Source: Pseudomonadota bacterium (GTDB lineage: Bacteria > Pseudomonadota > Gammaproteobacteria > JAKAQQ01). Taken from it: a stretch of DNA of 64,000 nt. The position numbers and the translations under genes are program-made. Shown in pieces: positions 18,412-28,508 of the stretch; position 1 is the stretch's first letter; every line of letters begins with the position of its first letter. The notes under the pieces are model-generated. The model made no database searches, was not told the origin of the DNA, and saw nothing but the letters and a program-made list of their open reading frames with translations. The stretch is taken from the NCBI GenBank assembly GCA_021785265.1, contig JAJYFY010000002.1:1-64000 (forward strand), in the 5' to 3' direction.

Positions 18412-19368
18412 TCAGATGGCCCTCGCCGCTCGCGGGGGGAAAAAATTATCTGCAAACCCGACCAGCATCAACACCACCCAAAGGTATGCACCCAGCATGG
18501 CGAGTGCTGAAACCGGAGGTCCAAGAACCGAACCAAAAAAACTGGAAACCAGCAGCAGGTAGACTATAAGTCGCCCCCAAGCCAGTTGCGGATGTGATTT
18601 CACCCAGCGCTGTACGACCGCGAGCCCCTGATAAATGAACATGATTGCGAGTACAAACGCGAAATTGTCAAACAGGTCGGATTGGGCCATTGCCGCCACG
18701 ATCACCACCAAGGCAAAAAGGAACGAGGCCGCATAGCCACAGCGATAACTGCGGAACTCGTCACCAAACCGGCCAGGCTTTTCCAGACGCATCTGCAACC
18801 AGCGGGCAGCCAAAAGAAACAATGAAACACCAAACACCAAGAAAGCAGCAAAGGTTCCGATCAGCCAAGGCGCATGAGTCGTCACCACGCGGCCCAGAGC
18901 ATGGTAAACCGGCTGGTGCTTGAAATAACGTCCCATGGATTCCTCAAACCAGTGTGACCAATACTGCTGAGGATTGGGAACCAGTACCCGAAACAAAAAA
19001 ACACCGGCTAACCCAAGTAAGGATGTGATTTCCACCACCAGGGACAGGGAGCGGCCAGATCCGATGAGAGAAGCCAGTACAACCAGCACAAACCAAAACC
19101 CGGTCAGCTCAATCAGGGAAAGGATGCTTTCGGTCGTCAAACCAGATTTCCCCGGACGACCCATGAGCTCTAAAGCGATCAGCCCAGCCAGGATCAGGAT
19201 GGCATAAACCATCGTGCGGGAGCCGGTCCAGAAACCTTTCCGCATGGCGACGAGCGCAAGCACCAGCCCGGCCAGCGGGGTAAAAACGACTGAAAGAACA
19301 GCCAGATCCGAAAAAAGCGCAGCCGCAAGGTCGTGCTCAGAAATCCATTCGCTAAAACGGTTCAGCAT
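18412..19368 (-). CDS. Multi-pass membrane protein, DUF2232/YybS-like
   Basis: 318 residues with about eight hydrophobic segments separated by short polar loops, so an inner-membrane protein. No catalytic motif is recognised. The position between rpsR and rplI is where many proteobacteria carry a DUF2232-family membrane protein of unknown function. The assignment rests mainly on that synteny and the membrane topology. The ribosome-binding site is weak, and the start may lie slightly upstream in the 76-bp gap after rpsR. Confidence 0.7.
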   Translation of the reverse strand: MLNRFSEWISEHDLAAALFSDLAVLSVVFTPLAGLVLALVAMRKGFWTGSRTMVYAILILAGLIALELMGRPGKSGLTTESILSLIELTGFWFVLVVLASLIGSGRSLSLVVEITSLLGLAGVFLFRVLVPNPQQYWSHWFEESMGRYFKHQPVYHALGRVVTTHAPWLIGTFAAFLVFGVSLFLLAARWLQMRLEKPGRFGDEFRSYRCGYAASFLFALVVIVAAMAQSDLFDNFAFVLAIMFIYQGLAVVQRWVKSHPQLAWGRLIVYLLLVSSFFGSVLGPPVSALAMLGAYLWVVLMLVGFADNFFPPRAARAI

Positions 19369-19444
19369 GGCCGCACTATCGGGGTCCGGGAAACGGACAT
19401 GGAGCCACTCGGGACCGAAGCACGGAAGCAGCGCAAACGCAGGA

Positions 19445-19666
19445 TCAATGCCGGTCCGTGTAGGGCAGAAGCGCCAAGTACCGAGCCCGTTTGACGGCCA
19501 GGGTCAACTGCCGCTGAAACTTGCTGGTTGAACCCGTGAGACGGCTCGGGATGATTTTTCCGGTTTCGGTCACATAGTTTCGCAACGCTTGAAGGTCCTT
19601 GTAATCAATCTCCGCGTGATCGAGTGTGGGACGGGAAAAGCGTCTACGACGGTAATACTGCGGCAT
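19445..19666 (-). CDS. rpsR: 30S ribosomal protein S18
   Basis: 73 residues. It is a small basic S18 protein with the conserved core [10 protein letters not shown]-like start (here [10 protein letters not shown]), [19 protein letters not shown] and the [11 protein letters not shown]-type rRNA-binding segment. It binds S6 in the 30S platform. The ATG at 19666 has AGGAG 8-9 bases upstream. It is 22 bp downstream of rpsF in the usual rpsF-rpsR order. Confidence 0.97.
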   Translation of the reverse strand: MPQYYRRRRFSRPTLDHAEIDYKDLQALRNYVTETGKIIPSRLTGSTSKFQRQLTLAVKRARYLALLPYTDRH

Positions 19667-19688
19667 GATATCGGTCTCCTCTAAAAAC

Positions 19689-20222
19689 TCAGTCGGCGGA
19701 TCCGTTGGCGCCGGCCAAATCCGGATCCATTTCTTCATTCTGGTCTTCGTCCTCTACTTCCGGCGTCAACTCCAAGTCCTGCTCTGCCTTTTCAGGTTCT
19801 GTTTCCTCGGAACTCGACCCACCCGCCCCGGCAGCAGCAGCACGCGCAAGCATTTCCTGCTCGAGCTGCTCTCGTTCCCGGGCATCTTTTTCTTCGCGAT
19901 CTCGAAGCAACGCAGTCGGCTCGACCTGTGCAGTATCCCGTCGAACAATGAGGTGCCTCAAGACCACGTCATTGAAGCGGAACGCCTCCTGTAAAGCGGC
20001 CAGTGTCGGCGAATCACACTCGATGTTCATCAGTGCGTAATGCGCTTTGTGAAGCTTGTGGATCGTGTAGGTGAGTTGCCGGCGCCCCCAATCCTCCGAA
20101 CGATGAACTACCCCGCTGCCGGATTCGACCAGCGTTCGGTAGCGTTGTAGCATTCCGGGGACTTGTTCGCTCTGGTCGGGATGGACCAGGAAAACCACTT
20201 CGTAATGACGCTTCAAGGTCAT
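19689..20222 (-). CDS. rpsF: 30S ribosomal protein S6 with long acidic C-terminal tail
   Basis: 177 residues against about 131 in E. coli. The first ~100 residues are the S6 ferredoxin-like fold ([47 protein letters not shown]). The C-terminal extension has a charged helix ([16 protein letters not shown]), then an Ala/Gly stretch, then a strongly acidic tail ([14 protein letters not shown]). Many S6 proteins end in acidic residues, sometimes post-translationally glutamylated, but this genetically encoded tail is long. A structured leader precedes it. Confidence 0.96.
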   Translation of the reverse strand: MTLKRHYEVVFLVHPDQSEQVPGMLQRYRTLVESGSGVVHRSEDWGRRQLTYTIHKLHKAHYALMNIECDSPTLAALQEAFRFNDVVLRHLIVRRDTAQVEPTALLRDREEKDAREREQLEQEMLARAAAAGAGGSSSEETEPEKAEQDLELTPEVEDEDQNEEMDPDLAGANGSAD

Positions 20223-20241
20223 GACCTCCTTACGGACGAAG

Positions 20242-20307
20242 GCCCCGCTCGGGGCAAGGAGTGGATGGGCGACTTGCTCACTCTAGAGGCCCTGGCGGGC
20301 CTGGAGT
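20242..20307 (-). promoter_or_regulatory. Structured leader before rpsF (two hairpins), possible S6:S18 autoregulatory site
   Basis: The gap between rlmB and rpsF can fold into two hairpins on the transcript. The first (20280-20307) pairs ACTC with GAGT and AGGCCC with GGGCCT around a GCCA loop, with an asymmetric internal loop. The second (20242-20255) is GCCCC/GGGGC around a 4-base loop. An 8-bp direct repeat GGAGTGGA (plus strand, 20258-20265 and 20303-20310) flanks them. rpsF leaders in many bacteria bind S6:S18; that role here is inferred from position only. Confidence 0.35.
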
Positions 20308-20340
20308 GGACGTCAGTTTAACGGAGAATCCCCCCGAAGG

Positions 20341-21153
20341 TCAACTTCCGCCGTCCGGATTCCGGACAGAAGGCCCCGTTTTGCCGTTGCCACAGACATT
20401 GCCTCCTTCCCGGAAAGCATTCTGCCGTCCGATTTCGTAAAGCGCGATGGCCACGGCCACAGAAACATTGAGGCTTTGCATCCGGGGGGACATGGGAATT
20501 CTCAGGATCTCATCACAAGTCTCCTTCGTGAGCCGCTTGATTCCAGCCCCCTCTCCGCCTGCGACCAAGACCGTCGGCTGATCAAATGACCACTCATGGA
20601 GGTTTCGCACCCCTCCATGATCCAGTCCCAAAACCCAGAAGCCCGACCGCCTAGCCTGCTCCAGGCACCGCACGAGATTCGGGACAACACAGGAGGGTAC
20701 CCGGTCCCCCCCCCCTGAGGCGCTTTTGAGCGCGGTGGCATTGAGGGGCGCAGACCGGTGACGAGGCAGCACAACTCCGGAAACACCAAATGCAGCCGCA
20801 GAACGTAGACAGGCTCCCAGGTTGCGGGGGTCCTGGATTCCATCCAGAGCCAAGAGCAGTCGATAGCGGTCAGGGTTACCGAGCCAGGTCTCTATCCCTT
20901 CTCCCGGAGTTCCTGGGCCGTTCCCCAGGCCTGATCTAACCTCGGCCACGATCCCCTGATGGATCCCCTCCTGGGTCAACTGATCTATCACAGAACGCTC
21001 CACCTCACAAATCTGCACCCCAGCGTGCTCCAGGGTCTCCCGCAAGGCATGCACCCGCCGGTTCCGGCTGCCCTTCTGCACGTAAAGTCGTTCCAGGGGA
21101 CGCCCACCTGTCCAGGCGGCTTCCACGGCATGGAGACCATATATCCTGTCCAA
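20341..21153 (-). CDS. rlmB: 23S rRNA (guanosine-2'-O-)-methyltransferase RlmB (SpoU family)
   Basis: 270 residues from the proposed TTG. It methylates the 2'-OH of a guanosine in 23S rRNA. The N-terminal L30e-like domain starts DRIYGLHAVEAAW. The SPOUT knot motifs follow: LDGIQDPRNLGACLRSAAAFG, LVAGGEGAGIKRLT and IPMSPRMQSLNVSVA. The TTG at 21153 lies 4 bp after the rnr stop and matches the usual family N-terminus. A longer version would start within rnr, for example at the TTG ending at 21180. It is paired with rnr as in E. coli. Confidence 0.92.
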   Translation of the reverse strand: MDRIYGLHAVEAAWTGGRPLERLYVQKGSRNRRVHALRETLEHAGVQICEVERSVIDQLTQEGIHQGIVAEVRSGLGNGPGTPGEGIETWLGNPDRYRLLLALDGIQDPRNLGACLRSAAAFGVSGVVLPRHRSAPLNATALKSASGGGDRVPSCVVPNLVRCLEQARRSGFWVLGLDHGGVRNLHEWSFDQPTVLVAGGEGAGIKRLTKETCDEILRIPMSPRMQSLNVSVAVAIALYEIGRQNAFREGGNVCGNGKTGPSVRNPDGGS

Positions 21154-21157
21154 CGAT

Positions 21158-23332
21158 TCAACAGCCCAGACGTTCGACAAACCCCAGATCGAGTTTGCCT
21201 TCCTCAAGGTCAATCTTCAGAATCTTGACCCGCAGGCGGTCGCCCAAAGCAAAGACTTGTCCCCGGTGCTCGCCTGTCAGGTTTCCCTGCTTGGCTTCGT
21301 GGTGATAGTAATCATCCGGCAGATTGGAAATATGCAGCAACCCGGAAACCAGGAAACGTTCCAGTTCAACGAACAGTCCGAATCCGGCAACGCCTGTGAC
21401 CAGGCCGTCAAAGGACTGGCTGACCTGTCGGCTGAGATAGCTGAGCTGACACCATTGCAGGGCGGCACGCGACGCCTCATCGGCTCTTCGCTCCGTATAG
21501 GAACAGTGCACGGCCAAGGACGGCCAGTCAATTCCGGGAACATCCAGTTGGCGCAGCCCCCGGTGAACCAGAAGGTCCGGATAGCGACGGATGGGTGATG
21601 TAAAATGGCAATAGTGGCGCAAGGCCAGACCAAAGTGGCCACGGGGCGAAGGATCATAGCTGGCCCGCGACAGGGTGCGCAGCATTAACATCTCAATGAC
21701 ACTCCGTTCCGGCCGATTCGAGACCTGATGGAGCAACCGGATAAAATCCCGCGGTTCGGGATGATGGCCACCGCCCAGAGTCAACCCCCACACCGAAAGA
21801 GCCATGCGTAAATCGGAGAGACGGTCCAAGGTCGGAGGTGAATGCACGCGGTACAGCACCTCCGCTTTCTTTTGCTCAAGCCGACGCGCGACTTCCGTAT
21901 TGGCCAGAATCATACATTCTTCAATCAGCCGATGGGCGTGGGTACGCTGTCGGATCTCAATGCCCACCACATGGCCATCCGAGCCAAAGACAATATGCGG
22001 CTCACGGCTCTCGAAATCGATGGCGCCCCTTTTTTGGCGTACCCGGCACAGTTGCTCATAAAACGCATAAAGAACCTGAAGCGGCTCGAGGACCGTACTC
22101 AGTCGGCGTTGTGCCGCAGGATCTGCACTTTCCAGAGCGCAGGCCACTTCCTGGTAAGTGAGGCGCGCATGGGAATGAATGACCGCCGGATAAAAATGGC
22201 TGCGTCGCAGCTCTCCTTTCTCTGTGAGCTCCAGATCCGCGACGTATGCCCATCGATCCTCACCGGGTCGCAGGGAACACAGGTCATTGGAAAGACGTTC
22301 GGGCAACATGGGAATCACCCGATCAGGAAAATAGACCGACGTCCCGCGGTGGGCTGCCTCTCGATCCAGAGCCGTTCCCGGGCGCACGTACTCGGAAACA
22401 TCGGCAATGGCCACAATCAGCCGGAAACCGCCCCCTGCAGTCCGTTCCGCAAAAACAGCATCGTCGAAATCCCGTGCATCCTCCCCGTCGATCGTCACCA
22501 GAGGAAGATGACGGAGATCTCGTCGCTCGGCTCCATAAGGCGGGCGGGGTGACTCGAGGGCTTCCAACTCGACCAACACATCGGCGGGCCAGCCGACGGG
22601 CAGAGAAAAACTGGTCACGACCAGGTCCTGGCCGAGCTGAGGTGATTTCTGCTGTCCCAGAATTTCAAGGATTTGGACAACCGCAGACTGCCCTCTTCTC
22701 GGATACTCGAGGATCTCAACCTTCACGAAATCACCCTCGTGCGGGATCTTCCGGTCATCTGGAGAAACAACGAAATCCGTGAAGAGTCGAGGATGGTACG
22801 GCGTCACAAAACCCACATTCCGCTGGACAAAGTAACGGCCCGATACGACGTGGTGCGCCCTCTCGATGACTTCGATCAACCGGGCGGAGGGCAGCCCTTG
22901 GGAATCCAGAGCTATCCGCGTTTGGATCCGGTCGCCATCCATGAGGGTCACCATTTCTGCAGGGGGAATCGGGATCCGTTCGCCCCCCTGCAGGGGTTCC
23001 AGGTAACCGAAACCATCCCGCTCCGCACGAACTCTCCCCGTGACGATCGGCAGGACCCGCACCAGGCACCACTGGTTCCGGCGGTTCTGGATCAGCTCGC
23101 CATCTCGTCGCATAGCCTGGAGGCGACGTTCCAAACCCTGGATGAGCTCCGGGTCTTCAAACCCAAAAGTCTCGATCAGGGTCTCGCGATCCACTGGTTG
23201 TCCCATGGCCTCGAACCATTGCGAGAGAAACAGTCGACTGGGCAACGGGTTGGCATATTGCCGGCGTTCGCGCTCATAGAGCGGATCCTGATCCGGCCAG
23301 AGGGGCACAGGGGGCGAGGGAGAGTGGATCAT
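21158..23332 (-). CDS. rnr: Ribonuclease R
   Basis: 724 residues. It is a 3'-5' exoribonuclease that degrades structured RNA. The N-terminal winged-helix region is followed by cold-shock domains (GRVRAERDGFGYLEP), the RNB catalytic core with magnesium-binding aspartates in TIDGEDARDFDDAV, and FTSPIRRYPDLLVHR. A C-terminal S1 domain begins FDGLVTGVAGFGLFVELE. It lacks the long lysine-rich tail of the E. coli enzyme (813 aa). The ATG at 23332 was chosen because longer starts run into the divergent tRNA-Leu promoter. Confidence 0.95.
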   Translation of the reverse strand: MIHSPSPPVPLWPDQDPLYERERRQYANPLPSRLFLSQWFEAMGQPVDRETLIETFGFEDPELIQGLERRLQAMRRDGELIQNRRNQWCLVRVLPIVTGRVRAERDGFGYLEPLQGGERIPIPPAEMVTLMDGDRIQTRIALDSQGLPSARLIEVIERAHHVVSGRYFVQRNVGFVTPYHPRLFTDFVVSPDDRKIPHEGDFVKVEILEYPRRGQSAVVQILEILGQQKSPQLGQDLVVTSFSLPVGWPADVLVELEALESPRPPYGAERRDLRHLPLVTIDGEDARDFDDAVFAERTAGGGFRLIVAIADVSEYVRPGTALDREAAHRGTSVYFPDRVIPMLPERLSNDLCSLRPGEDRWAYVADLELTEKGELRRSHFYPAVIHSHARLTYQEVACALESADPAAQRRLSTVLEPLQVLYAFYEQLCRVRQKRGAIDFESREPHIVFGSDGHVVGIEIRQRTHAHRLIEECMILANTEVARRLEQKKAEVLYRVHSPPTLDRLSDLRMALSVWGLTLGGGHHPEPRDFIRLLHQVSNRPERSVIEMLMLRTLSRASYDPSPRGHFGLALRHYCHFTSPIRRYPDLLVHRGLRQLDVPGIDWPSLAVHCSYTERRADEASRAALQWCQLSYLSRQVSQSFDGLVTGVAGFGLFVELERFLVSGLLHISNLPDDYYHHEAKQGNLTGEHRGQVFALGDRLRVKILKIDLEEGKLDLGFVERLGC

Positions 23333-23359
23333 GTGGGCGTCGGGACTGGGGGAATCACG

Positions 23360-23389
23360 TTGACCGCTTGGTACGAACTCGGCTATATT
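23360..23389 (+). promoter_or_regulatory. Sigma-70 promoter of tRNA-Leu
   Basis: TTGACC (23360-23365) and TATATT (23384-23389) are separated by 18 bp. The predicted transcription start is only a few bases before the first base of the mature tRNA, as expected for a stable RNA promoter. This supports the tRNA being transcribed on the plus strand, against purA and rnr. Confidence 0.65.
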
Positions 23390-23398
23390 GCACATCGA

Positions 23399-23483
23399 GC
23401 CGAGGTGGCGGAATTGGTAGACGCGCTGGTTTCAGGTACCAGTGGAGCAATCCGTGGAGGTTCGAGTCCTCTCCCCGGCACCA
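23399..23483 (+). tRNA. tRNA-Leu (anticodon CAG)
   Basis: 85 nt including encoded CCA. The anticodon stem CTGGT/ACCAG encloses the loop TTCAGGT, giving anticodon CAG. A class II variable arm (GGA/TCC) and the T-arm GGAGG-TTCGAGT-CCTCT are present. The acceptor stem GCCGAGG/CCCCGGC contains an A-C mismatch at position 5-68. It is transcribed opposite to purA and rnr from its own promoter. Confidence 0.96.
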
Positions 23484-23523
23484 TACGCGGACGATGGGCA
23501 TGGAAAATCGCCGGGCCCGGTTC

Positions 23524-24879
<1,356 letters not shown>

Positions 24880-25755
24880 TCATGGTGCCTTCGACCGGCC
24901 GGAAACCGGGCTTCCTGCATGGAGGGAAGTCCGCGGGACTCCGATTTTCAGGTTCACGACCCGTCTTTTCATCCGTGCTCGCTCATTCTCATAGTGGACC
25001 AGAAAATCATAGAACCCCGGATCCAGCCGGCGGGCAGGGGCTTCAATGGCGGCGACTTTCGATAACCCCCTGGCGACAATCCGGCCCACACGCATCGTTT
25101 CCAGCAGCCGATACGCCATCCGTCGCTTCTCGTAAGATGCCCGGATCCGAGCCAGATCCTCTCGAGCCGTCATCTTCAATCGGGCCAAGGCCAGCTTCCA
25201 TTCCTGGGTCGCACGCCCCTCGCGGATCGCCATCTGGCGAGTCGGCCATCGCAGGCTTGTACTTTGGAGCCATAGAACCCGAACACCCTCCTGTGCCAGG
25301 CGCGAATTAAGAGAATCGGGTCGTAACGTCGGCAGGGTGGAGAAAGCAGCGGGAACAGTTTCCACTCGGACCGGTAATCGGGAGGTTTTGAGGGCGCCCT
25401 TCAGCGCCGCCAGGATTTTGCCGTTGGCAGCGGCCTCGCTGCCCAGCCGCGCTTCATACCGTTCCGGGTCACTGATCTGCCAGGAAACAAGAAAACGAGC
25501 CAGAACATCGGGCGTGCCCGAACCCGGCCATGGGAGCGACGGGCTCAGATAGACCTGACGCCGACGATCCATGCGATGGACGGTCTCAAGGAGTGGCCAG
25601 TGCCAATGCCATCCTGCCTGGGTCACCAACTGGCTCGCTCCGGCTGTCCCCCGGACCAGTGCCATTTGCCAAGGGTAAAGCAGGTAGCCCCCCCACCCGA
25701 TGATGCCCCCCCCAAGCAGCAAAACGACCAGCGCAGCTTCCCGGAGATACTTCAT
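24880..25755 (-). CDS. hflC: HflC-like SPFH/band 7 membrane protein, divergent
   Basis: 291 residues, shorter than the ~330 usual for HflC. One N-terminal transmembrane helix (ALVVLLLGGGIIGWGGYLLY) leads into a band 7 domain recognised by AGWHWHWPLLETVHRMDRR (compare PGLHFKxPxxxxV in HflC) and the FLVSWQISDPERY segment. HflC forms a complex with HflK that modulates the FtsH protease at the inner membrane. The assignment depends on position after hflK (ATGA overlap) and before purA. Sequence conservation is low. Confidence 0.78.
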   Translation of the reverse strand: MKYLREAALVVLLLGGGIIGWGGYLLYPWQMALVRGTAGASQLVTQAGWHWHWPLLETVHRMDRRRQVYLSPSLPWPGSGTPDVLARFLVSWQISDPERYEARLGSEAAANGKILAALKGALKTSRLPVRVETVPAAFSTLPTLRPDSLNSRLAQEGVRVLWLQSTSLRWPTRQMAIREGRATQEWKLALARLKMTAREDLARIRASYEKRRMAYRLLETMRVGRIVARGLSKVAAIEAPARRLDPGFYDFLVHYENERARMKRRVVNLKIGVPRTSLHAGSPVSGRSKAP

Positions 25756-26807
25756 GATGCTCCCCGCTCCGAGTGAGTGCGTGGGTTTACAACACGCCTT
25801 CCTGGGGCCGACTGGCTCCTGGAATCGGACCTGGACTGACTCGTGACAGAGGAAACTGGCAGGAGAGGCCTCTCGTAAAGCGCATGGATCAAGGTCTGCC
25901 GGACCAGGGTTGGATGTCTTCGGTATACCGGAAGCAACGCATGAAAACGGGCCACCAGAATCTTGGCCTGCCCGATCCAGCGCTGGATCCGGATCCCGAC
26001 TCGGTCTACCCGCTGCAGGGCCTGCCGGTTCTGGCGAACCAGCATGAGTCCCAGTTTGCGTGCCAGAGTCCGCGCATCCGTTTGCTCATGGGCAGTGCGT
26101 TGCTTCCATTCTTTCCAGGTCACTCTCACCGCACGCCCCGGGACAATTGAAATTCCCAGATGCACCAGCACCAGCCCCACCTGTTCTTTCAACAGGACCT
26201 GATTGATCCGGCTGCGTAGACGCGCTACAGACGGCAGCACAGGTTGTCGTTGTGGCTCCCGGGGCGATCGCACGACCCGATCATGCGCAATCGTCCATCG
26301 GGTCAGGGCTGACATGAGTAAGCCCCTGAGCCAAAGTCCGGGGTGGGGAGCGAAGAGGATGGAAGCGTGTGGATGATTCGTTTGGTAGCGATAGTGGATG
26401 GTCACGAGAACCGGAAGCCCCTGTTTCGTAAACGTGTGAAACACCACATACCGGGAGTGCTGTTTGGACGGATCCTCAAAAATCACACGACCCAATGGAG
26501 TCGGCCAGTTCCAGAAATTCCCGTGGTGCACCTCACGAACCGGGTATCCGAACGCGTACAGCAGGGCAACCTGCCCGGGCGTCACGGAAGATAAGCCGGA
26601 AGCCAGCCAGGCTCCCAGAAGCAACACGGCCGCCCACGGTAAAGAACGTTTCCACTGGGGACGACGGGAGGAGGAAGCGGGTCCCGGGGATCTCTTTTTG
26701 AACGCACGCCAAAGTGCATCCTTGGTCCGCCGGATCCACTCGTCGAGTTCCGAATGTCCCTCGTCTTTCCAGGGATCCCGTTCGGGTGGCAGTTCATCCA
26801 GTGCCAT
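25752..26807 (-). CDS. hflK: HflK-like SPFH/band 7 membrane protein, divergent
   Basis: 351 residues. A polar N-terminus (ERDPWKDEGHSELDEWIRRT) replaces the glycine-rich HflK start but keeps its DPW and DLDE-like pattern. One membrane helix (LPWAAVLLLGAWLASGL) precedes the band 7 region, with VTPGQVALLYAFGYPVREV and GNFWNWPTPLGRV. The C-terminus is arginine-rich and low in conservation. It overlaps hflC by ATGA and abuts hflX. The likely role is an FtsH-associated HflKC complex. The divergence is greater than for any other gene in this block. Confidence 0.78.
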   Translation of the reverse strand: MALDELPPERDPWKDEGHSELDEWIRRTKDALWRAFKKRSPGPASSSRRPQWKRSLPWAAVLLLGAWLASGLSSVTPGQVALLYAFGYPVREVHHGNFWNWPTPLGRVIFEDPSKQHSRYVVFHTFTKQGLPVLVTIHYRYQTNHPHASILFAPHPGLWLRGLLMSALTRWTIAHDRVVRSPREPQRQPVLPSVARLRSRINQVLLKEQVGLVLVHLGISIVPGRAVRVTWKEWKQRTAHEQTDARTLARKLGLMLVRQNRQALQRVDRVGIRIQRWIGQAKILVARFHALLPVYRRHPTLVRQTLIHALYERPLLPVSSVTSQSRSDSRSQSAPGRRVVNPRTHSERGAS

Positions 26808-28121
26808 CTAAAACTCTACCGCCGTCTCACCGAGAGTTTCCCGACTCGGTTCCGAAATTTCGACAAATCGGTCGCATGAAACCTGAAAGCGGTGGGCAAT
26901 CCGTTTCCAGTTGACCCCGGTGAGGCACAGAAGCATCTCAAGCGTTCCGGATCGGTTCTGGTGCTCGGATCGGACAGCTCCGAGTCGATACAATGCGGAC
27001 CGCAGGGCACCCTCTCTCATCTCCAGTTCCAGGTATCCCCAGCGGGCTGGAATTTCAACAAAACTCAGTACGGACTCGGCCAGAAGATCCAACCCTATTC
27101 TCTCACGTGCTGAGACCCACACCCGTGACGGCCGCCCTTCCGCGTTCCGTTCCATTTTCACCTGACCGTCGACTCGGTCGATCTTGTTCATGACCTCGAT
27201 TCGGGGGACAGACTGTGCCCCAATCGTGTCCAGGACTTCTTCGACCACCTCGATTTGACGGCTGCTGTTCTCGGCACTGGCATCAATCACGTGAAGAATG
27301 AGATCCGCGGAGCGGGTTTCTGCCAGGGTGGTCTGAAAGGCCGCCACCAGCTCGTGGGGCAGATCCCGGATGAAACCCACCGTATCCACAAGAACGGCCG
27401 TGGCCCCGAATGGTAGACGAATCTGGCGCCAGGTCGGGTCCAAGGTGGCAAACAGCTGATCCGCCACGGTCACTTGGCTCCCTGTCCATGCCCGGAACAG
27501 GGAGGACTTTCCTACATTGGTATAGCCCACCAAGGCTACTACGGGAACGTTCATGCGGGAGCGACGTTCCACTGCCCGGTGCTTTTCGAAATTCTGAAGC
27601 CGGTTTTCCAGCACAGAGACTCGCTTCGCGATCAGGCGCCGATCGGTTTCGAGCTGGGTCTCGCCAGGTCCTCTCAGCCCAATTCCTCCTTTCTGGCGTT
27701 CCAAGTGACTCCATCCACGAATCAGGCGACTCGCCGCATAGCGCAGGCGGGCGAGTTCCACCTGCAGTTTGCCCTCATAACTCCGAGCTCGCTCAGAAAA
27801 GATTTCGAGAATCAGGCCCGTTCGATCCAAAATCCGGGCACCGGCCGCCTCACCCAAGTTCCGGGCCTGCACGGAACTCAAGACATGGTTCACAATGACT
27901 TGGGCACAATGCTGATCACGAACCGATTGCACGAGTTCGGCAACCTTTCCAGACCCAAGGTAATGGGATGGGTTGGCTTCCTTCAAACGCCCGAGCACAT
28001 ACCCCTTTGGCAAATAACCTGAGCTCCGGGACAGTTCTACAAACTCCTGGAAACGCTCTTCCGAAGAGGCTGGCTGTCGCCCCACATCCATATGAACGAG
28101 TATCGCCTCCTTCAGAGGCAC
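26808..28121 (-). CDS. hflX: GTPase HflX (ribosome-associated)
   Basis: 437 residues from GTG 28121. It is a GTPase that splits stalled or heat-damaged ribosomes. The HflX N-terminal domain includes GYVLGRLKEANPSHYLGSGKV and the GGIGLRGPGETQLETDRR linker. The G domain follows with VGYTNVGKSSLF (G1), DTVGFIRDLP (G3) and MNKIDRVD (G4). The GTG has AGCAGGG upstream and lies 13 bp after the hfq stop. Longer frames would overlap hfq and add non-conserved residues. Confidence 0.95.
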   Translation of the reverse strand: MPLKEAILVHMDVGRQPASSEERFQEFVELSRSSGYLPKGYVLGRLKEANPSHYLGSGKVAELVQSVRDQHCAQVIVNHVLSSVQARNLGEAAGARILDRTGLILEIFSERARSYEGKLQVELARLRYAASRLIRGWSHLERQKGGIGLRGPGETQLETDRRLIAKRVSVLENRLQNFEKHRAVERRSRMNVPVVALVGYTNVGKSSLFRAWTGSQVTVADQLFATLDPTWRQIRLPFGATAVLVDTVGFIRDLPHELVAAFQTTLAETRSADLILHVIDASAENSSRQIEVVEEVLDTIGAQSVPRIEVMNKIDRVDGQVKMERNAEGRPSRVWVSARERIGLDLLAESVLSFVEIPARWGYLELEMREGALRSALYRLGAVRSEHQNRSGTLEMLLCLTGVNWKRIAHRFQVSCDRFVEISEPSRETLGETAVEF

Positions 28122-28134
28122 TGGGAGCCCTGCT

Positions 28135-28413
28135 TCAGGAGCGATCGACGCCAGAGCCGTCTTCCTCCGACGCCAGTTCCTGTGCATACTCGTCGCCTTC
28201 ATCGAGGGAGATCCGGCGCGAGGGGACGACGGTCGAAACCGCATGCTTGTAGACCATCTGGCTCACGGAGTTACGCAAAAAAATGACAAAGGGATCAAAG
28301 GAGTCAATCTGGCCCTGAAGCTTGATTCCGTTGACCAAGTAGATCGAAACCGGCACCTTGCTTTTCCGCAAAGCGTTCAAAAAGGGCTCTTGAAGGGATT
28401 GGCTTTTCGTCAT
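28135..28413 (-). CDS. hfq: RNA chaperone Hfq
   Basis: 92 residues. The Sm1 core [35 protein letters not shown] and the Sm2 segment [14 protein letters not shown] are almost canonical. The Q-FLN-Y-NG contacts and the KH motif line the RNA-binding faces. A short acidic tail ([18 protein letters not shown]) ends the protein. The ATG at 28413 follows GGAGAAGA. It sits between miaA and hflX, the standard gammaproteobacterial order. Confidence 0.97.
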   Translation of the reverse strand: MTKSQSLQEPFLNALRKSKVPVSIYLVNGIKLQGQIDSFDPFVIFLRNSVSQMVYKHAVSTVVPSRRISLDEGDEYAQELASEEDGSGVDRS

Positions 28414-28508
28414 AGCGTAATCTTCTCCAGTCGGACGAAGGCAACTCAAAAGTCAGGAATCTGGGTTTTTTTGGAGTCCTCCCCCTGTCTTCGACATTCT
28501 AGCACATT

